A stretch of DNA of 64,000 nucleotides from Mercurialis annua (Eukaryota > Streptophyta > Magnoliopsida > Malpighiales > Euphorbiaceae): positions 39,315,665 through 39,379,664 of the forward strand of contig NC_065570.1 of NCBI RefSeq assembly GCF_937616625.2, given 5' to 3'. Each line of letters begins with the position of its first letter. Position 1 is the stretch's first letter. The translations under genes and the position numbers were made by a program. Below, in pieces: positions 10,063-20,699 of this stretch. The notes beneath the pieces were generated by a model, which was given only the letters and a program-made list of their open reading frames with translations, was not told the DNA's origin and made no database searches.

Positions 10063-10110
10063 GATAAAGACGCTTTGACGCAACGGACTTCTATCCTACT
10101 TCCAGAAGTC
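9653..10110 (+). other. Hairpin-rich leader segment of the LTR
   Basis: Inverted repeats in order: CCTATTG/CAATAGG (9653-9671); GATACG/CGTATC (9753-9797) enclosing GGTTAC-AGT-GTAACC (9770-9784); GTGGGTT/AACCCAC (9800-9814); GAGT/ACTC (9852-9865, GAGTGT/ACACTC in other families); CAGTATAT-TCCC-ATATACTG (10020-10039); and, past the acceptor-like site, GACTTCT/AGAAGTC (10086-10110). Several recur at the same places in the other gypsy LTRs, in two cases with both arms changed. This suggests a structured RNA, untested. Confidence 0.55.
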
Positions 10111-10450
10111 TGTATTTTTGAGTATGTAAAGAAACAGTACTTTACTCTTAGAGCTGCAGTAGATAAGTGTTTTGTAAGTCAGCTTGTATGTATAGTTTTC
10201 TGTAAATATAACTTTAACGTTTTAAAGTTCTAAACGTTTTACGCTTGCTGCGTTATATATATTGTGACTGCCAGAGGATATGTGTACCTGGCATGTGTGC
10301 TTCTGCATGACACGTGTTTATGTATGTCATGCATGACGTTTGTGTTTTGCGAAAAATTATTTTACGTTTTTAGGCTTGCTACGGATTTCGGAGCAACCAC
10401 TCCCATTCCCTAGCGCCGGTCTCGGCTCTGAGATTGGGTCGTGACAAAGT

Positions 10451-10462
10451 TGGTATCAGAGC
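10451..10462 (+). other. Primer binding site (tRNA-iMet)
   Basis: TGGTATCAGAGC, complementary to the 3' end of initiator tRNA-Met, four bases after the 5' LTR. Confidence 0.95.
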
Positions 10463-10709
10463 ATGGTCCAGTTACCATTGCTTATGTCAGAAGAGTGATT
10501 GATTTTCCTAGGATTCTACTGCAGCACATAGGACTCAAGTCTTGTCTTTGTTACGTATTCATTTGATTTTCAAACTTTCAGCTTTCCCTCTAGGTTGTGA
10601 GTCTGTCTTACGTGTGTGTTCGCATGTGATGAGATGCGCGTTTAATACGGTATGCGTTTGCGATAATATGCGATTATGTGGCTAAGTAACGATGTTTGTC
10701 TTGGTCAGG
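10463..10709 (+). promoter_or_regulatory. Untranslated leader between primer site and gag
   Basis: Contains a block at about 10507-10550 (CCTAGGATTCTACTGCAGCA, then CATAGGACTCAAGTCTTGTC) that recurs after the primer site in copy 1 (about 5441-5482), in the non-coding element (32965-33011 and 39745-39791) and in the gag-only element (49487-49538). Conservation between coding and non-coding families fits a packaging, dimerisation or translation signal. The leader ends with TTGGTCAG next to the gag ATG. Confidence 0.45.
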
Positions 10710-13034
10710 ATGTCTGACCAACGACAAGAAGTAGAGCGAGCTGCTGCTGCAGCACGTAATGTTATAGAAGGGGCGCATGACGTCCATCCAGAAGCTCAAG
10801 ATGAGTCTTCTGTTCAGGGTGGACTTAACTTACCACCTGAAGCGGCTGGTGATGGTAGAGGCCAAGAGGCCCAGGCGCAGGCACCTGGAGTGCAAGCGCA
10901 AGCCCAGCAACCTAATGTTGTGGGTTTTGATCTGAATCAGTTTCTTACGGGAATTGCGGCTATGCAAGCCAATCAGGCTGAGGTGCAGAATATGCATCGT
11001 GAGCAACTACAGCAGCAACAGTTACGTAATGTGGCTTTCACTGATCGAGATATCGTCTTGGCTTATATGCGTCTCAAACCAACTAAGTTTGACAGTACAG
11101 GCGATGCTCTCGATTTCCTCGAAGAAGTAGAACGTAACGCTCGACGCCTGCAAGCTAATGAGAGACAGACCATCATTATGGTGGAAATGTCATTGAAAGG
11201 ACCTGCGAAAGATTGGTTTCAGCAGCATATTCAGCCAACCATGGACACTATGACCTGGGCTGAATTTGCAAACCACTTTAGGGAATACTTTTTACCCTAT
11301 GCGGTGACGGAGAGTTATCGTAGTCAGTGGTTGACCCTGAGTAGGGGCAATCGGTCTGTGCAAGAGTATGTAACGGAGTTCACCAGAGTGAGTAGGTTTG
11401 CATCAGACCTGACTACAGACCCAGTTAGAGTGAACTCAAGGTTTGTAGAGGGTCTAGGAGCTGAATTTGTGAGTCTGACGTCTGATATCGGAAGAACCCT
11501 AGTGCAATTGATTGATAGCGCTAGGCAAATGGAAGTTTCTCTGATCCGTTTTGGAAGAATTCCTGACCCTTCCAATGTTGCACCTGTGAGAGATAATACG
11601 TTTCGTAGCGTACAGAGTGCGCCTACTCAGTCATATGTTGGGAATTATTCTCGATATACACAACGTCAGCGAGAACGCAAAAGACCTCGACGCGGAACAC
11701 GAGTTAGTACCTCAGGCACCGGATTTAGTGCCAGGTCGATGAGTGACATAGGAGGTGGAGTTCCTTTATGTTTGAACTGTAATAGGAGGCACTATGGCGC
11801 GTGTTACACTGCTAATGGAGCATGTTTTAACTGTGGTCAACGAGGTCACTTTGCTAAAGACTGTCCGAGGCAGATGCCCCAGGGTTCGATGACTACAGTA
11901 GTACAGCCTTCTTATCAGCAGCAGAGGACTGCACATCAGGCAGCGTCAGGATATGATCAGACAGGGAGTACCTTCACTGGCCAGAGAGGCCGTGGTTACG
12001 CAAATCGAGGAGGCAGAAATGGCGGAGGACGCGGTACTGGTCAGACTTCGCAGACTGGCGGAAGTCAGGCTAGGGTCTTTGCACTGAATCCTCAGGAGGC
12101 TCAGGCTTCCAATGCAGTGGTGCAAGGTACCTTTCCTATCGCTTCTCAAGACGCATTAATTTTATTTGATCCGGGCGCTACGCATTCGTTTGTTTCGCCT
12201 AGTTTTGCTAGTAAGCTAGGAGTGCAACCAGCGTACCTTAGGAACCCTTTATCCGTAGCTACTCCAGTCGGAGAGAGTGTGGAAGTTAGTATCGTTTATC
12301 CGTCCTGTCCTGTGAAAGTTCAAGGACGAGATTTGTTAGTTGACTTGATTTTACTCGAAGTATTAGCTTTTGATGTCATATTAGGAATGGATTGGCTAGC
12401 TCAGCACTACGCCAATGTGGATTGCCGGAAGAAGACGGTAACGTTTAACACGCCTGGAATTGAAGCGATTTCAATTCAGGGTGATAAGATGGAATCTTCT
12501 ACGAGTATTATCTCAGCTATTAAAGCTTGTCGCATGTTGAAGAAGGGATGTCAAGGATTCTTAGCGATAGTACGAGACGTGGAAAAGAAAAGTGTAAACT
12601 TAAGCGACGTACCAGTGGTGTCAGAGTATTCAGACATTTTTCCAGAGGAATTACCTGGATTACCCCCAGATCGTGAGATTGAGTTTTGTATCGAATTGGC
12701 TCCTGGCACGAAGCCGATATCGATACCACCTTATCGAATGGCACCAGCAGAGCTCAAAGAACTTAAGGATCAGCTAGAAGAATTGTTTGATCGTGGTTTC
12801 ATCAGACCGAGTGTATCCCCATGGGGTGCACCAGTGCTATTTGTGAAAAAGAAGGATGGATCGCTTCGACTATGTATCGATTATCGACAGCTGAATAAGG
12901 TGACGATCAAGAATAAGTATCCGTTACCTAGAATCGACGATTTATTCGACCAGTTGCAAGGAGCAAAGTATTTCTCCAAGATTGATCTGAGATCAGGCTA
13001 TCATCAACTGAAGATTCGCGATGATGATGTTTAG
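10710..13034 (+). CDS. gag-pol: gag-pol N-terminal part: gag, protease, RT up to an in-frame TAG
   Basis: Start at ATG 10710 ([12 protein letters not shown]); an upstream in-frame ATG at 10692 exists, but copy 1 also supports MSDQ. Order: Gln-rich N-terminus; capsid-like Retrotrans_gag domain; two zinc knuckles, an atypical [12 protein letters not shown] (from 11769) and a canonical [14 protein letters not shown] (from 11823); aspartic protease at [10 protein letters not shown] (Asp about residue 487, 12168-12170); DVILGMDWL; and the RT beginning with [11 protein letters not shown] and DLRSGYHQ. The frame stops at TAG 13032-13034 (codon 775), where copy 1 has CAG. The downstream half is in the same frame, so the lesion is one C-to-T change. 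The product made would be gag, protease and a partial RT. Confidence 0.95.
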   Translation: MSDQRQEVERAAAAARNVIEGAHDVHPEAQDESSVQGGLNLPPEAAGDGRGQEAQAQAPGVQAQAQQPNVVGFDLNQFLTGIAAMQANQAEVQNMHREQLQQQQLRNVAFTDRDIVLAYMRLKPTKFDSTGDALDFLEEVERNARRLQANERQTIIMVEMSLKGPAKDWFQQHIQPTMDTMTWAEFANHFREYFLPYAVTESYRSQWLTLSRGNRSVQEYVTEFTRVSRFASDLTTDPVRVNSRFVEGLGAEFVSLTSDIGRTLVQLIDSARQMEVSLIRFGRIPDPSNVAPVRDNTFRSVQSAPTQSYVGNYSRYTQRQRERKRPRRGTRVSTSGTGFSARSMSDIGGGVPLCLNCNRRHYGACYTANGACFNCGQRGHFAKDCPRQMPQGSMTTVVQPSYQQQRTAHQAASGYDQTGSTFTGQRGRGYANRGGRNGGGRGTGQTSQTGGSQARVFALNPQEAQASNAVVQGTFPIASQDALILFDPGATHSFVSPSFASKLGVQPAYLRNPLSVATPVGESVEVSIVYPSCPVKVQGRDLLVDLILLEVLAFDVILGMDWLAQHYANVDCRKKTVTFNTPGIEAISIQGDKMESSTSIISAIKACRMLKKGCQGFLAIVRDVEKKSVNLSDVPVVSEYSDIFPEELPGLPPDREIEFCIELAPGTKPISIPPYRMAPAELKELKDQLEELFDRGFIRPSVSPWGAPVLFVKKKDGSLRLCIDYRQLNKVTIKNKYPLPRIDDLFDQLQGAKYFSKIDLRSGYHQLKIRDDDV

Positions 13035-15635
13035 AAGACTGCTTTTCGAACTCGATACGGTCATTACGAATTTCTCGTTATGTCATTCGGATTGACGAAC
13101 GCCCCAGCAGCCTTCATGGATTTGATGAACAGAATATTCAAACCGTACTTGGATCAGTTCGTGATCGTGTTTATCGACGATATTTTTATCTATTCACGTT
13201 CAGAAGAAGAGCATGCACAACATTTGCGGATAGTACTACAGACGCTAAAAGAGCATCAGCTTTACGCCAAATTCTCTAAATGTGAATTTTGGCTAACGGA
13301 AGTGGCTTTCTTAGGTCACGTGGTTTCACAAAGCGGCATTAAGGTTGATCCAAAGAAGATTGAAGCTGTGATAGAATGGAAGCGGCCTGAATCAGTTACG
13401 GAAGTTAGAAGTTTCCTCGGTTTGGCAGGATATTATAGACGATTCGTACAGGACTTTTCGAAGATCGCTGTACCTTTGACGAAGTTAACTCAGAAGAATG
13501 CGAAATTCAACTGGACGGACCAGTGTGAACTCAGTTTTCTGAAACTGAAAGAGTGTCTGACGACGGCACCAGTCCTAACGCTACCAGAAGGAACGGAAGG
13601 ATTCACAGTCTACTGTGATGCTTCACGAGTCGGATTAGGATGCGTCCTTATGCAACACGGTAGAGTAATAGCGTACGCGTCGCGACAGCTTAAGAAGCAC
13701 GAGACGAACTACCCGACACATGATCTGGAGCTAGCAGCAGTGATTTTCGCGCTAAAGATCTGGAGACATTATTTATACGGCGCTACGTGCGAGATCTTTA
13801 CAGATCATAAAAGCTTGAAGTACATTTTTGACCAACGAGAGTTAAACCTTAGACAGCGGAGATGGATGGAGCTACTAAAAGATTACGACTGCACGATACA
13901 ATACCATCCAGGCAAGGCCAACGTAGTGGCAGATGCCTTAAGCAGGAAGTCGGCAGGAAGTCTCGCGCACGTTACAACGACATGGCGGAGACCATTAATC
14001 AACGAGATTCATACGATGTTTAGCCAAGGAGTGGAGTTCGGGATTTCATCTCTCGGAAACCTAATGGCTCAGTTAACGATACGATCGACGTTGATAGATC
14101 AGATCAAAGAATTGCAAGCGGACGACCCTCAATTAAAGCATCTAATTGAGGAAGTACAACAAGGAAAGAGTCAAGATTTCAGTATCGTCAACGGAATGCT
14201 GAAATACGGCAGTCGAATGTGCGTTCCAGACGTGGAAGACTTAAGACAGAAGATCATGGAAGAGACTCATGGAACGATGTATAACGTTCATCCTGGTTCC
14301 ACGAAGATGTATCACGACATTAAGACAACGTACTGGTGGAGCGGAATGAAGAAAGATATCGCAGAGTTCGTGGCGAAATGCCCGACTTGTCAACAAGTCA
14401 AGTTAGAGCATCAGCGACCATACGGTTTTCTTCAGCCCTTACCCATTCCAGAGTGGAAGTGGGAGCAAATTACGATGGATTTCGTAGTCGGACTACCTAA
14501 GACGCAGAAAGGTTTTGACTCTATTTGGGTAATCGTGGATCGTTTGACGAAGTCAGCGCACTTCATTCCTATAAAGACGACTTATTCTGCAGCAAAGTTG
14601 GCGGAGATTTATATCGATAAGATCGTGAGCCTACACGGAGTTCCCGTGTCAATCGTTTCAGATAGAGGTTCCGTATTTACCTCTCATTTCTGGAAAAGCT
14701 TACAAGACGCGTTAGGAACGCGATTAAATTTCAGCACTGCATTTCACCCTCAGACGGATGGACAGTCTGAGCGAACGATTCAAACGCTAGAAGATATGCT
14801 TCGACTTTGCGTATTAGACTTTGGAGGTAGTTGGGATACGTACCTACCTCTAGTCGAGTTTGCCTACAACAACAGCTATCATTCAAGCATCGAGATGGCT
14901 CCTTACGAAGCATTATACGGTCGCAAGTGTCGATCCCCTATCTGTTGGGACGAAGTCGGTGAACGAAAGCTCACTGGAGCAGAGATCATCCAGATTACGT
15001 CAGAAAAAGTGCCATTGATAAAGCAGCATTTGACTACTGCTTGCAGTCGACAGAAGAGTTACGCGGACCCCAAGAGGAAGGATATCGAATTTCAGATCGG
15101 AGACTACGTGTTTCTCAAAGTATCACCGATGAAGGGAGTAATTCGTTTTGGAAAGAAGGGTAAATTGGCACCGAGATATGTCGGACCTTACCAGATCGAA
15201 GAACGCATAGGCTTAGTTGCCTATAAGCTGGATTTGCCACCAGAGATGTCGCAAGTTCATCCTGTCTTCCATATTTCCATGCTCCGGAAATATGTACCAG
15301 ACCCTTCTCGAATAATTCAACCACAAGTGGTGGACGTGAGCGAAGAACTGACTTACGAAGAACGACCAGTGCAGATTGTCGACACGCAGATACGACAATT
15401 ACGAACAAAGAGGATTCCAATGGTGAAAGTTCTTTGGAGAAGTCAGTCCGTAGAAGAGTGCACATGGGAGACAGAAGAGGATATGAGGCAGAAGTACCCA
15501 TATCTTTTCACTCAAGGTACGTGGCTAAATTTTAAATTCGAGGACGAATTTATTTTAAGGGGGGGTGAATGTAATACCCCAAAATATTTTAAGATAATGA
15601 CGTCGTGCCACGTGTCGGGATTTCCGATAAATTAA
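13035..15635 (+). CDS. gag-pol: gag-pol C-terminal part: RT, RNase H, integrase, chromodomain
   Basis: Continues in the frame of the upstream half after the TAG. RT catalytic FIDDIFIYS (Asp pair 13176-13181), preceded by [12 protein letters not shown] where most gypsy RTs and copy 1 have MPFGLT. RNase [11 protein letters not shown] (Asp at 13617) to DALSRK. Integrase zinc domain ending CPTCQQ (14379), then a catalytic triad: Asp in TMDF (14478), Asp in SDRG (14661) and Glu in GQSERT (14769), with 35 residues between the last two. GPY/F-type module [10 protein letters not shown], then a chromodomain-like tail ([16 protein letters not shown] to KYPYLF) typical of Tekay chromoviruses. The frame reads through the polypurine tract and 66 bases into the 3' LTR. 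Confidence 0.94.
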   Translation, partial: KTAFRTRYGHYEFLVMSFGLTNAPAAFMDLMNRIFKPYLDQFVIVFIDDIFIYSRSEEEHAQHLRIVLQTLKEHQLYAKFSKCEFWLTEVAFLGHVVSQSGIKVDPKKIEAVIEWKRPESVTEVRSFLGLAGYYRRFVQDFSKIAVPLTKLTQKNAKFNWTDQCELSFLKLKECLTTAPVLTLPEGTEGFTVYCDASRVGLGCVLMQHGRVIAYASRQLKKHETNYPTHDLELAAVIFALKIWRHYLYGATCEIFTDHKSLKYIFDQRELNLRQRRWMELLKDYDCTIQYHPGKANVVADALSRKSAGSLAHVTTTWRRPLINEIHTMFSQGVEFGISSLGNLMAQLTIRSTLIDQIKELQADDPQLKHLIEEVQQGKSQDFSIVNGMLKYGSRMCVPDVEDLRQKIMEETHGTMYNVHPGSTKMYHDIKTTYWWSGMKKDIAEFVAKCPTCQQVKLEHQRPYGFLQPLPIPEWKWEQITMDFVVGLPKTQKGFDSIWVIVDRLTKSAHFIPIKTTYSAAKLAEIYIDKIVSLHGVPVSIVSDRGSVFTSHFWKSLQDALGTRLNFSTAFHPQTDGQSERTIQTLEDMLRLCVLDFGGSWDTYLPLVEFAYNNSYHSSIEMAPYEALYGRKCRSPICWDEVGERKLTGAEIIQITSEKVPLIKQHLTTACSRQKSYADPKRKDIEFQIGDYVFLKVSPMKGVIRFGKKGKLAPRYVGPYQIEERIGLVAYKLDLPPEMSQVHPVFHISMLRKYVPDPSRIIQPQVVDVSEELTYEERPVQIVDTQIRQLRTKRIPMVKVLWRSQSVEECTWETEEDMRQKYPYLFTQGTWLNFKFEDEFILRGGECNTPKYFKIMTSCHVSGFPIN
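15557..15569 (+). other. Polypurine tract of copy 2
   Basis: AAGGGGGGGTGAA directly before the 3' LTR. It is also translated, as the last in-frame codons before the LTR. Confidence 0.92.
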
Positions 15636-17808
15636 ATTAAGGAGAATTTAGTTTAATTATATCGGGAATTTAGAATAAATTTTAATAAGTTAGTTAGCGG
15701 GATTTAAGGATTTAACTTCAGAAATTAATATAAAATATATTATAAATCCCGTGACGGAAATTATTTCGCCTAAGTCCGCGAAATAATTTATAGTATTAGT
15801 GGTAAAAGTTTCGAGTGAATCGGAGACCGTTTAAATTTTGGACGCGGATAGGTTTTGGGCTAAATTGCAACATTTGAAAAGTTTCAAGAACCAAGTTGCA
15901 AATTGACCATTTTATATATGATTTCCTTCAAATGAAGGAATGGATCAGAAGCTTAAAACCTTATCAGATTTCATTTCTTTCGTTTATCGCCGTTTACACC
16001 GTTTCTATCGTACGATCTCCGTTTCTCGTCCGTTTTCGACGTTCTATAACTCGAATCGATCGTATTCCGAAGGGCAATCACGGTAAGCAAGTCTTTTCTC
16101 CATTTTTATGAGTTTATTTGATGGAAAAACGGTTTAAAACGATAGGTTACGGCGAAACCGAATCGCGATTACGTATTCGATTCGTTTCAAGCGTTTTTCT
16201 TGCGTTTCCGACTAGCTTGATTGATGTTTTGATGAATCTAATGGCTCGGGAATGTTTTAGCACGTCGGGAGGGCCTTTTTCAGCGGTCAGGGTCGTGCCC
16301 ACGAAGGTGCACGACGTGCACAACATCAGTGCACGTCGTGCAGGGGCACGACGTGCACCAGTGAGGTGCACGACGTGCACCCAAGGTGCACGACGTGCAC
16401 AAGGGGGGTGCACGACGTGCACCACCCCTCTTTTGAAGGGAATGACCCTAAAAACCTAATTTGATGATTCCCCATCCCGATATCGACTCCCGGACTCCGA
16501 AAATGCGAGATTCGGACGTAAAACGAGTAAATTATGACTAGTTGTTTGGGATAAGTTAGTTTATGGATATCAATTGGTTTCATTGAGAAAACCTATATTC
16601 TCTATTGAGAATTGAATTGAAAAGTGTTAAGAAATGAGAGAAGAATGATTCGCTTATCGGAAAAGATTACGTTTGAAGCACGACGGCTTATGTTTTGTGT
16701 CTTGTCGTGTCTCGAGTCTAGAGTCAATCTTAGAATAGGATTCTGATGTGAGTCAAATGTTTTGAAATTGTGTTAGATCCAGCGAGGCAAGAAGGAGCTG
16801 GACCAGGAGCTCGGGAAGCTTGACGTTCTAAAGCCCCGACGTATTTTTGGATAAGCGTTTTCTGTGAGTTTATACGATTTGCTTTTGAAGTATTTATTCA
16901 AGCAACTATTTTATATTGCTTTCTATTTGAATTGCATGATTTATATATTAAATCTTTATGTGAATTGCACATATGCTTGATTTGAAACCAGTATTGATCC
17001 GATGGAACGTGCTACCTATTGAGCGGCAATAGGACTGTGTGATCACCAGTTTTGATTTGATACAGCTGTGAATATGATTAAGTACATGAATTCTGAAGGT
17101 AGATGTATGATTGTGATACGAGAGTGAACTCGGTTACAGTGTAACCTGAGCCCCGTATCTAGTGGGTTAAACCCACCACTGGGATTAAGAGAAGTGTCGC
17201 GACTGACGTGGTAGAGTGTGAATACTCCCGGGTCGGACTATTGGATAAGTCTTCCTCTGAGTATATATGGTTAACATATTTGAGGATTAGGGTTTCAATC
17301 GGATCTTGTACTTGGCTGCATATGATTGATTACGACTTTATGTTTTATTTGAATACTTATCAGTAAATGTATGAACTCACTCAGTATATTCCCATATACT
17401 GACCCCTCACAGATTTCCTTTCAGGATAAAGACGCTTTGACGCAACGGACTTCTATCCTACTTCCAGAAGTCTGTATTTTTGAGTATGTAAAGAAACAGT
17501 ACTTTACTCTTAGAGCTGCAGTAGATAAGTGTTTTGTAAGTCAGCTTGTATGTATAGTTTTCTGTAAATATAACTTTAACGTTTTAAAGTTCTAAACGTT
17601 TTACGCTTGCTGCGTTATATATATTGTGACTGCCAGAGGATATGTGTACCTGGCATGTGTGCTTCTGCATGACACGTGTTTATGTATGTCATGCATGACG
17701 TTTGTGTTTTGCGAAAAATTATTTTACGTTTTTAGGCTTGCTACGGGTTTCGGAGCAACCACTCCCATTCCCTAGCGCCGGTCTCGGCTCTGAGATTGGG
17801 TCGTGACA
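15570..17808 (+). repeat. 3' LTR of gypsy copy 2
   Basis: 2239 bp, the same length as the 5' LTR and offset from it by 7362 bp throughout, with four substitutions seen and no indel. All elements described for the 5' LTR recur here: CACGTGTC at 15609-15616, array at 16307-16422, donor-like GT at 16083, acceptor-like AG at 17423-17424. Confidence 0.97.
16307..16422 (+). repeat. Palindrome array in copy 2 3' LTR
   Basis: Base-for-base the same six units as 8945-9060 (GTGCACGACGTGCAC type). It has not changed since insertion. Confidence 0.92.
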
Positions 17809-17862
17809 AGTAGTCCAAAACTATTCTTAATAAATAGGGGATTATATTATTGGCTAGTGTAC

Positions 17863-18077
17863 CTTTAGGAAGTTTTAGACCGTTGGGCCATGAAATCACA
17901 TCTCGAAGGCCACGACCATCATGCACTGAACCCTCCCAACCAGGTAGCACATAAATGAATTGCATATCAGGTGACATCACCCATTGCTATATAACCTTTT
18001 CTTGTTCGATATCTAGATCTTTCCTCAACGGGTGCTGTCACATTAATGTAAGTACCATCTAATGCTCCTAGACAATT
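17863..18077 (-). pseudogene. PIF/Harbinger transposase, exon 2
   Basis: Begins after an acceptor (ATGTAG|AATTG, AG at 18079-18078) with NCLGALDGTYINVTAPVEER, which carries the first catalytic Asp of the DDE nuclease, then RYRTRKG. It continues as SPDMQFIYVLPGWEGS in another frame, so a small indel near 17975-17985 has shifted the frame. It ends LKLPK at a donor AAAG|GTACAC (GT at 17862-17861) and joins in frame to exon 3 at 8169. The intron between them, under 100 bp, is where gypsy copy 2 inserted. Confidence 0.88.
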
Positions 18078-18165
18078 CTACATAAAAAAATAAAAACATC
18101 GATAAATCATAACATTGTATATAACTTAACTATTACAGTAGGAAAAAAATAATTTTTTTATATAC

Positions 18166-18630
18166 CTTAAAGCATTTCCATCTATAATCGGTGCAATCAT
18201 CGGTTATTGGTGTAGGCTTTTTTAATAGTTCATCGTGCAATTTCAGAACAACCTTCAAACAACGGCTAAAATGTTTACTCCCGGATTCTCCTCTTCTTAT
18301 GAAATAAGTACACATTGTCCTATTTTTCTGATGATGAGCTAAAACATAGAGAAAAATTGAAACAATTATTTCCAATGACATATTTCGGGTCGATTGTAAA
18401 CCTCCAATATCCTTAAGCATCTCGCAAAGAATAAAAAATATGTGTCTATCCATGCAAAGTTCACTCTTACACATATCATCACTGTCTTTTATTAGCCTAC
18501 ATATATTTGCAAACCGATGTCTCTTTCTGTCTTTTTTCTTATCTCTTAATTGACGTCTACTAAGAATAGTTGCACCCATCATATACCAACTCACGTACAT
18601 GGTAAAAACTACAGCTATAATGATTATCAT
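18166..18630 (-). pseudogene. PIF/Harbinger transposase, exon 1
   Basis: N-terminal part with a run typical of plant Harbinger transposases: GGLQSTRNMSLEIIVSIFLY, then RGESGSKHFSRCLKVVLKLHD and DYRWKCFK, ending at a donor AAG|GTATAT (GT at 18165-18164). The following intron is 88 bp (18165-18078) and AT-rich. The start is unsure: ATG at 18630 is the first in frame, but a later Met could serve. The basic RRQLRDKKKDRKRHR stretch may be part of the DNA-binding region. No Myb-like second gene was found in the window. Confidence 0.82.
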
Positions 18631-19880
18631 GAAGTGAAGCTGTCGGGAGTTCTGCTTTCTTTTTAATGAGTCCTAAATGAGGTATTTCTATAAATTATAA
18701 AAATTAATATCATTAAAAATTAATAATTAATGTAAATTCAGATTTGTATCAAAACCATTAAACCACAAATTGTGCATACAACATCATTATGCATACAACT
18801 GCAATTAATGTATAATATATACACAAAATACATAGCAAACCATGCATATTAAATAGTAGTTGAGACCACAATAAGTATATCAAACCTATAAACAGAAACT
18901 ACATGCCATTAACTCAGGAGCAGCACAAGATTAGACAAAGTTCCTACCATATAAAATAGAATAGCAAGTCTGTTATAATCCTATTTAAACCTACAGCCTA
19001 AGCTTATCAAATCCATTTTGCCCATAGGTTAACTTCATTTACACAAACCATTACTAGATTTTTCAATGGCTTATCAACCTCCTTCAATAGCTTTCAATCT
19101 TATTATTAATAAAACTTTTACTACTGATTTTTTTTCTCTAGAAAACATAAATAAAAATGTTTGCACCAGTTAAAAGTAAGCATTAGACATACTGACTACA
19201 ATATTTATAGTGTAAACACTTAAATACCCTCCATTGTAAAAAAAACACTTAAAATTGATCATCTTATATTGACAAACATTGTAGAGTACCTCAGACATAA
19301 TGAAATGGCATGTATATATCCTGTAAAAAGTCATGAGTCTAAGAATTCAGTGCCCGTAGAAATGCAATTATTAAGATGCAAATTCCAGCTATAATCTTTT
19401 ATAGAGAAAAATTTTAGCACAATTATCCTAAAAAATTTGACAAATCCTTTTGAATTTTGTTGTTTGAAGCGGATTGAGCACCTAAAATGTTTACACAAAA
19501 TTTGCATTTACATGAAAAGATATAAAAACTACAGAGCATTGAATAATTATCAATAACCAACTTCAAATTATCAATAACCAACTTCAAATTATCATGAAAA
19601 ACAAACAAACCACTGATTGTAATCCTATTTGATTAATTATCAATAACCAACTTCAAATTACCATGAAAAACAAACAAACCAATGATTATAATCCTATTTG
19701 CAATCCAAAAGTAATCAAATGCAAACCAAAAAAAGGCATTTATGAGCATGTTTTTGATATCAAATATCAAATTATCAGCTTACTTCTACAACAAAACTCT
19801 TCAATCAGTCATAAACAACTATATACATAAATCAACAGATTATCGGAGTGAAAGAATAACAAATGCATACCTGAGAAAGA
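18631..19880. other. Spacer upstream of the Harbinger transposase, no gene seen
   Basis: AT-rich sequence without a credible reading frame. Presumably the 5' flank of the transposase gene within the transposon. It contains the small direct duplication listed at 19568-19700. Confidence 0.6.
19568..19700. repeat. Direct duplication of about 65 bp
   Basis: Two near-identical copies, 19568-19631 and 19636-19700, each running from ATTATCAATAACCAACTTCA to ATAATCCTATTTG-like ends. A short extra copy of the first part lies just upstream (19545-19567). Confidence 0.8.
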
Positions 19881-20160
19881 GCAGCAGCGGCAGGACTGGA
19901 GGAGCGGCGGGACTGCAGTAGCAGCGGGATACAAGCAGCATGGTCGTGGAGCAGTGATGGTGGTAGATCAGCGACAGTGGTGTTGGAGCTGCGACGGTGG
20001 TGGTGGAGCAGCGATGGTGGTGGAGCAGTGATGGTGGTGGAGCAGCAATGGTGGTAGATCAGCGATGGTGGTGTTGGAGCAGCGACAGTGGTGGTGGAGC
20101 AGCGACGGTGGTGGTGGAGCAGCGACGGTGGTGGTGGAGCAGCGACGGTGGTGGATCGGC
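19881..20160 (+). repeat. GGTGGTGGAGCAGC minisatellite
   Basis: Degenerate tandem array of a 15-18 bp GC-rich unit (GGTGGTGGAGCAGCGAC and variants). It creates Trp/Gly/Ser-rich open frames on the plus strand that I regard as artefacts. It lies between the Harbinger transposase and a palindrome GGAATGGG-CCATT-CCCATTCC near 20237-20257. Confidence 0.85.
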
Positions 20161-20699
20161 GAGTTGCAGAAGAGATCGTATTTTTTCTTAATAAGATTTA
20201 GGTCAGGAATGGGAATGATTGACCTGGGTTTGATAGGGAATGGGCCATTCCCATTCCGGGGGGTTTAGAATTGGGATAATTAGGAGAATACCTAAATAGT
20301 GAAAATATTTGCATTTGTTAACTAAAAAATCACAACTTGATTTCTCTACCCTAACATGTCAGGTATTTATTTTTTTACTCTCCTATTTATTTTTATACTC
20401 CATTTGTACTTTACATCTTTTTGATCTTCTTCTTCTTCTTCTTCAACTCATTCCAAAAAAACAACTATCAATGCAGCAATTAAATTCAAAATCTTCAGCT
20501 TATAGCAATTAAACAAACTGATTTCTCTAATTCTATCATTATTTTTTAAAAATTTATTGTAAGTTTCAAATTTAGTTTCCGATCCGCTCGAATTTTTAAT
20601 TCGTAGTCAAATCGCTTCAAATTTCACTTCGAATTCAAATCAAACGATCATAATTTTCTCCAAAAATAAAGAAAACTGTAAATTGTTAATTTATTTGTT

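Larger units (their letters stand above)
8208..10446 (+). repeat. 5' LTR of gypsy copy 2
   Basis: Starts TGTAATACCCC and ends GGGTCGTGACA. U3 appears short: a TATA box lies at about 8550, so more than 1.8 kb of the LTR would be transcribed as leader. Downstream parts are a donor-like ACG|GTAAGC, a palindrome array, hairpin modules, an acceptor-like TTTCAG and the U5 end. The conserved block TCGTGTCTCGAGTCTAGAGT near 9343-9362 recurs in the LTRs at 29197, 30701 and 38459. Confidence 0.96.
8208..17808 (+). mobile_element. Complete Tekay/Del-like Ty3-gypsy retrotransposon, copy 2, recent
   Basis: A 9601-bp element bounded by TG...CA and flanked by the 5-bp target duplication AGTAG (8203-8207 and 17809-17813). 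Its two 2239-bp LTRs are equal in length and I count four differences (8645/16007, 8799/16161, 9995/17357, 10385/17747), so the insertion is recent. It has a tRNA-Met primer site, gag-pro-RT-RNaseH-IN in one frame, and a polypurine tract. It sits within a short intron of a Harbinger transposase gene, in the opposite orientation. One TAG interrupts RT, so this copy probably does not make its own polyprotein. Confidence 0.97.

Noticed and set aside
19997..20268. Trp/Gly-rich ORFs at 19997-20191 and 20065-20268
   Set aside because: Created by the GGTGGTGGAGCAGC minisatellite; two frames give similar low-complexity peptides.
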